NCBI GenBank assembly: GCA_031273305.1
Contig: JAISSC010000067.1
Span: 1-6,652 of the forward strand
Length of the DNA stretch: 6,652 nucleotides
Reading direction: 5' to 3'
Source of the DNA: Flavobacteriaceae bacterium
GTDB lineage: Bacteria; Bacteroidota; Bacteroidia; Flavobacteriales; Weeksellaceae
The notes under the pieces are model-generated. The model did no database searches. It worked only from the letters and a program-made list of their open reading frames with translations, and was not told the DNA's origin. This document shows, in pieces, positions 5,353 through 6,652 of this stretch (position 1 is its first letter; each line of letters opens with the position of its first letter). The position numbers were made by a program, and so were the translations under genes.

Positions 5353-6652
5353 ATGAGTTTAATTTCTTTAGAAAATATACAGGATGTTTTAAAACTTAAA
5401 AAATTAGGTTTTTTTGGAAAGGGTATTGCATGGACATTGATGAGGATTTTCAAGATAAACACGATAAATAAAGAGTACGATAAAACAAAGCATCTTCCTA
5501 CGAAGGAATTTTTAACTACCTTATTGGAAGATTTCAATGTCACTTACCAGATTCATGAAGAAGACCTTAAACGGATTCCTGAAAAAGGCCCTTTTATTAT
5601 AGTTTCCAATCATCCTCTGGGTGCGTTGGACGGAATTATTGCCATGAAAATTCTCTCCGAGATACGCTCCGATTTTAAAATGATGGCTAATTTTTTACTT
5701 CAGAAAATAGACCCTTTGAAGAATATCGTGGTTCCGGTAAATCCTTTTGAAACCCGAAAAGATAGTTTTGACAGTAAAAAAAGCCTGATAAATGCTCTCC
5801 ACTATCTGAAAGAAGGTCATTGTATGTTTATTTTCCCTGCGGGAGAAGTTTCTCATTATAATGCGGAAACTAAGGAACATCAGGACAGGGAATGGACACT
5901 CAGCGGCTTAAAATTTATTCAAAAGGCAAAAGTCCCGGTGATTCCGATGTATTTTCATGCAAAGAACAGTAACTTTTTCTATAAGATGTATGATATACAC
6001 CCTGATCTGCAAACAGCAATGTTACCTGTTGAAATGGTAAGAAAAAGAACAAAGCCTATACAAATAAGAATCGGTAAGCCTATTTCCGTAAAACAACAGG
6101 AAGAATACACTGATACTAAGGAATACGGGCATTTTTTACGGAACAAAGTCTATATGCTGAAAGCCTTTTATACGGCTAAAAAGAATCCTTTTAAGAATAT
6201 AAAATTTCTTTCCGTATCTGCTATGTCTAAATCGGCAAATTCAGATGAAGTAAAGCCGATCATAGAAGAAACGTCTAAATATGATATAAAAAAGGAAATA
6301 GACATCCTTCGGGAATTTGATTGTCAGCTATTCTCCAATTATCAGTATGAAGTATTTTTTACTAAAGCTCAAAAAATACCTAATATATTAAGGGAAATAG
6401 GCAGACTTCGGGAAATGACATTCAGGGAAGTGGGAGAGGGAACCAACGAACCTTTCGATCTGGATGAATTTGACCAGTTTTATCATCATTTATTTTTATG
6501 GGATAACGAAAAACAACTCATAGTAGGAGCTTATCGGATGGGAATGGGTAAATTCGTTTATGAAAAATATGGGATACGGGGGTTTTATACTGCTTCCCTC
6601 TTTGAGTTTGACAGTGAACTTTATCCGTTTTTCAGACGAACTATTGAAATGG
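5353..6652 (+). CDS. Two-domain acyltransferase, OlsF-like (3' end outside window)
   Basis: The visible 433 residues are the N-terminal part of a larger protein; the frame is open to the window edge. Residues about 60-270 form a PlsC/LPLAT-type acyltransferase: SNHPLGALDG at 85-94 with H87 and D93 as the catalytic pair, FPAGEVS at 161-167 in the phosphate-binding position, and VPVIPMYF at 194-201. A linker follows, and from about 320 a GNAT/OlsB-like domain starts (IGRLREMTFREVGEG at 349-363, then LWDNEKQLIVGAYRMG at 382-397), as in the family once annotated as putative hemolysins. Fused proteins of this layout, such as OlsF of Serratia and Flavobacterium, make acylated amino-acid lipids by N-acylation followed by O-acylation. 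Ornithine or glycine as the acceptor is inferred, not shown. No signal peptide is seen; it probably acts at the inner face of the cytoplasmic membrane. The ATG lies one base after the aspartokinase stop, so the two are co-transcribed and probably translationally coupled. olsF would be the likely symbol, but without the C-terminus I leave it blank. Confidence 0.85.
   Translation, partial: MSLISLENIQDVLKLKKLGFFGKGIAWTLMRIFKINTINKEYDKTKHLPTKEFLTTLLEDFNVTYQIHEEDLKRIPEKGPFIIVSNHPLGALDGIIAMKILSEIRSDFKMMANFLLQKIDPLKNIVVPVNPFETRKDSFDSKKSLINALHYLKEGHCMFIFPAGEVSHYNAETKEHQDREWTLSGLKFIQKAKVPVIPMYFHAKNSNFFYKMYDIHPDLQTAMLPVEMVRKRTKPIQIRIGKPISVKQQEEYTDTKEYGHFLRNKVYMLKAFYTAKKNPFKNIKFLSVSAMSKSANSDEVKPIIEETSKYDIKKEIDILREFDCQLFSNYQYEVFFTKAQKIPNILREIGRLREMTFREVGEGTNEPFDLDEFDQFYHHLFLWDNEKQLIVGAYRMGMGKFVYEKYGIRGFYTASLFEFDSELYPFFRRTIEM

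Noticed and set aside
5301..5543. 80-codon minus-strand frame across the lysC/acyltransferase junction
   Set aside because: It is antisense to two well-supported coding regions with intact motifs, and its hydrophobic and lysine-rich sequence is what reverse-strand AT-rich DNA gives.

Overview
The window looks like a chromosomal segment from a member of the Bacteroidota, most likely class Flavobacteriia. The reasons are a protein with a type IX secretion (T9SS) C-terminal sorting domain, AT-rich intergenic DNA with TAnnTTTG-type -7 promoter boxes and no obvious Shine-Dalgarno sequences, a stand-alone aspartokinase of the Bacteroidota type, and a fused two-domain acyltransferase resembling the ornithine/glycine-lipid synthase OlsF. 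Genus and species cannot be read from the sequence.

Layout. Positions 1-316 hold no convincing protein gene. They contain an unusually GC-rich block (about 150-263) folding into five successive small hairpins, the last a good intrinsic terminator. At 317-2284 (+) lies a 655-aa secreted repeat protein with a T9SS type A sorting domain, followed by a strong unidirectional terminator (2318-2354). Positions 2352-2786 carry a non-coding cluster of palindromic GC-rich repeats, including an exact 46-bp direct repeat with a 200-bp period. At 3806-2787 (-) is a complete class I fructose-1,6-bisphosphatase (fbp). A divergent intergenic region (3807-4106) holds candidate promoters for both directions and, on the + strand, two overlapping small ORFs plus a terminator-like hairpin just ahead of the next gene. 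At 4107-5351 (+) is a monofunctional aspartokinase (lysC-like). One base later, at 5353, begins a two-domain acyltransferase (PlsC/LPLAT-like N-terminus, start of a GNAT/OlsB-like domain) that runs off the right end.

How the parts fit. fbp works in gluconeogenesis and is transcribed away from the lysC-acyltransferase pair. Those two are almost certainly one transcription unit, linking control of aspartate-family amino acid synthesis to a probable aminolipid-forming enzyme. The T9SS protein is a separate unit. No tRNA, rRNA, CRISPR array, transposase or phage gene is visible. The observations most worth following up are the structured GC-rich block before the T9SS gene, the small-ORF/hairpin leader before the aspartokinase, and the repeat cluster. 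No clearly new biological system is demonstrated by the sequence alone.
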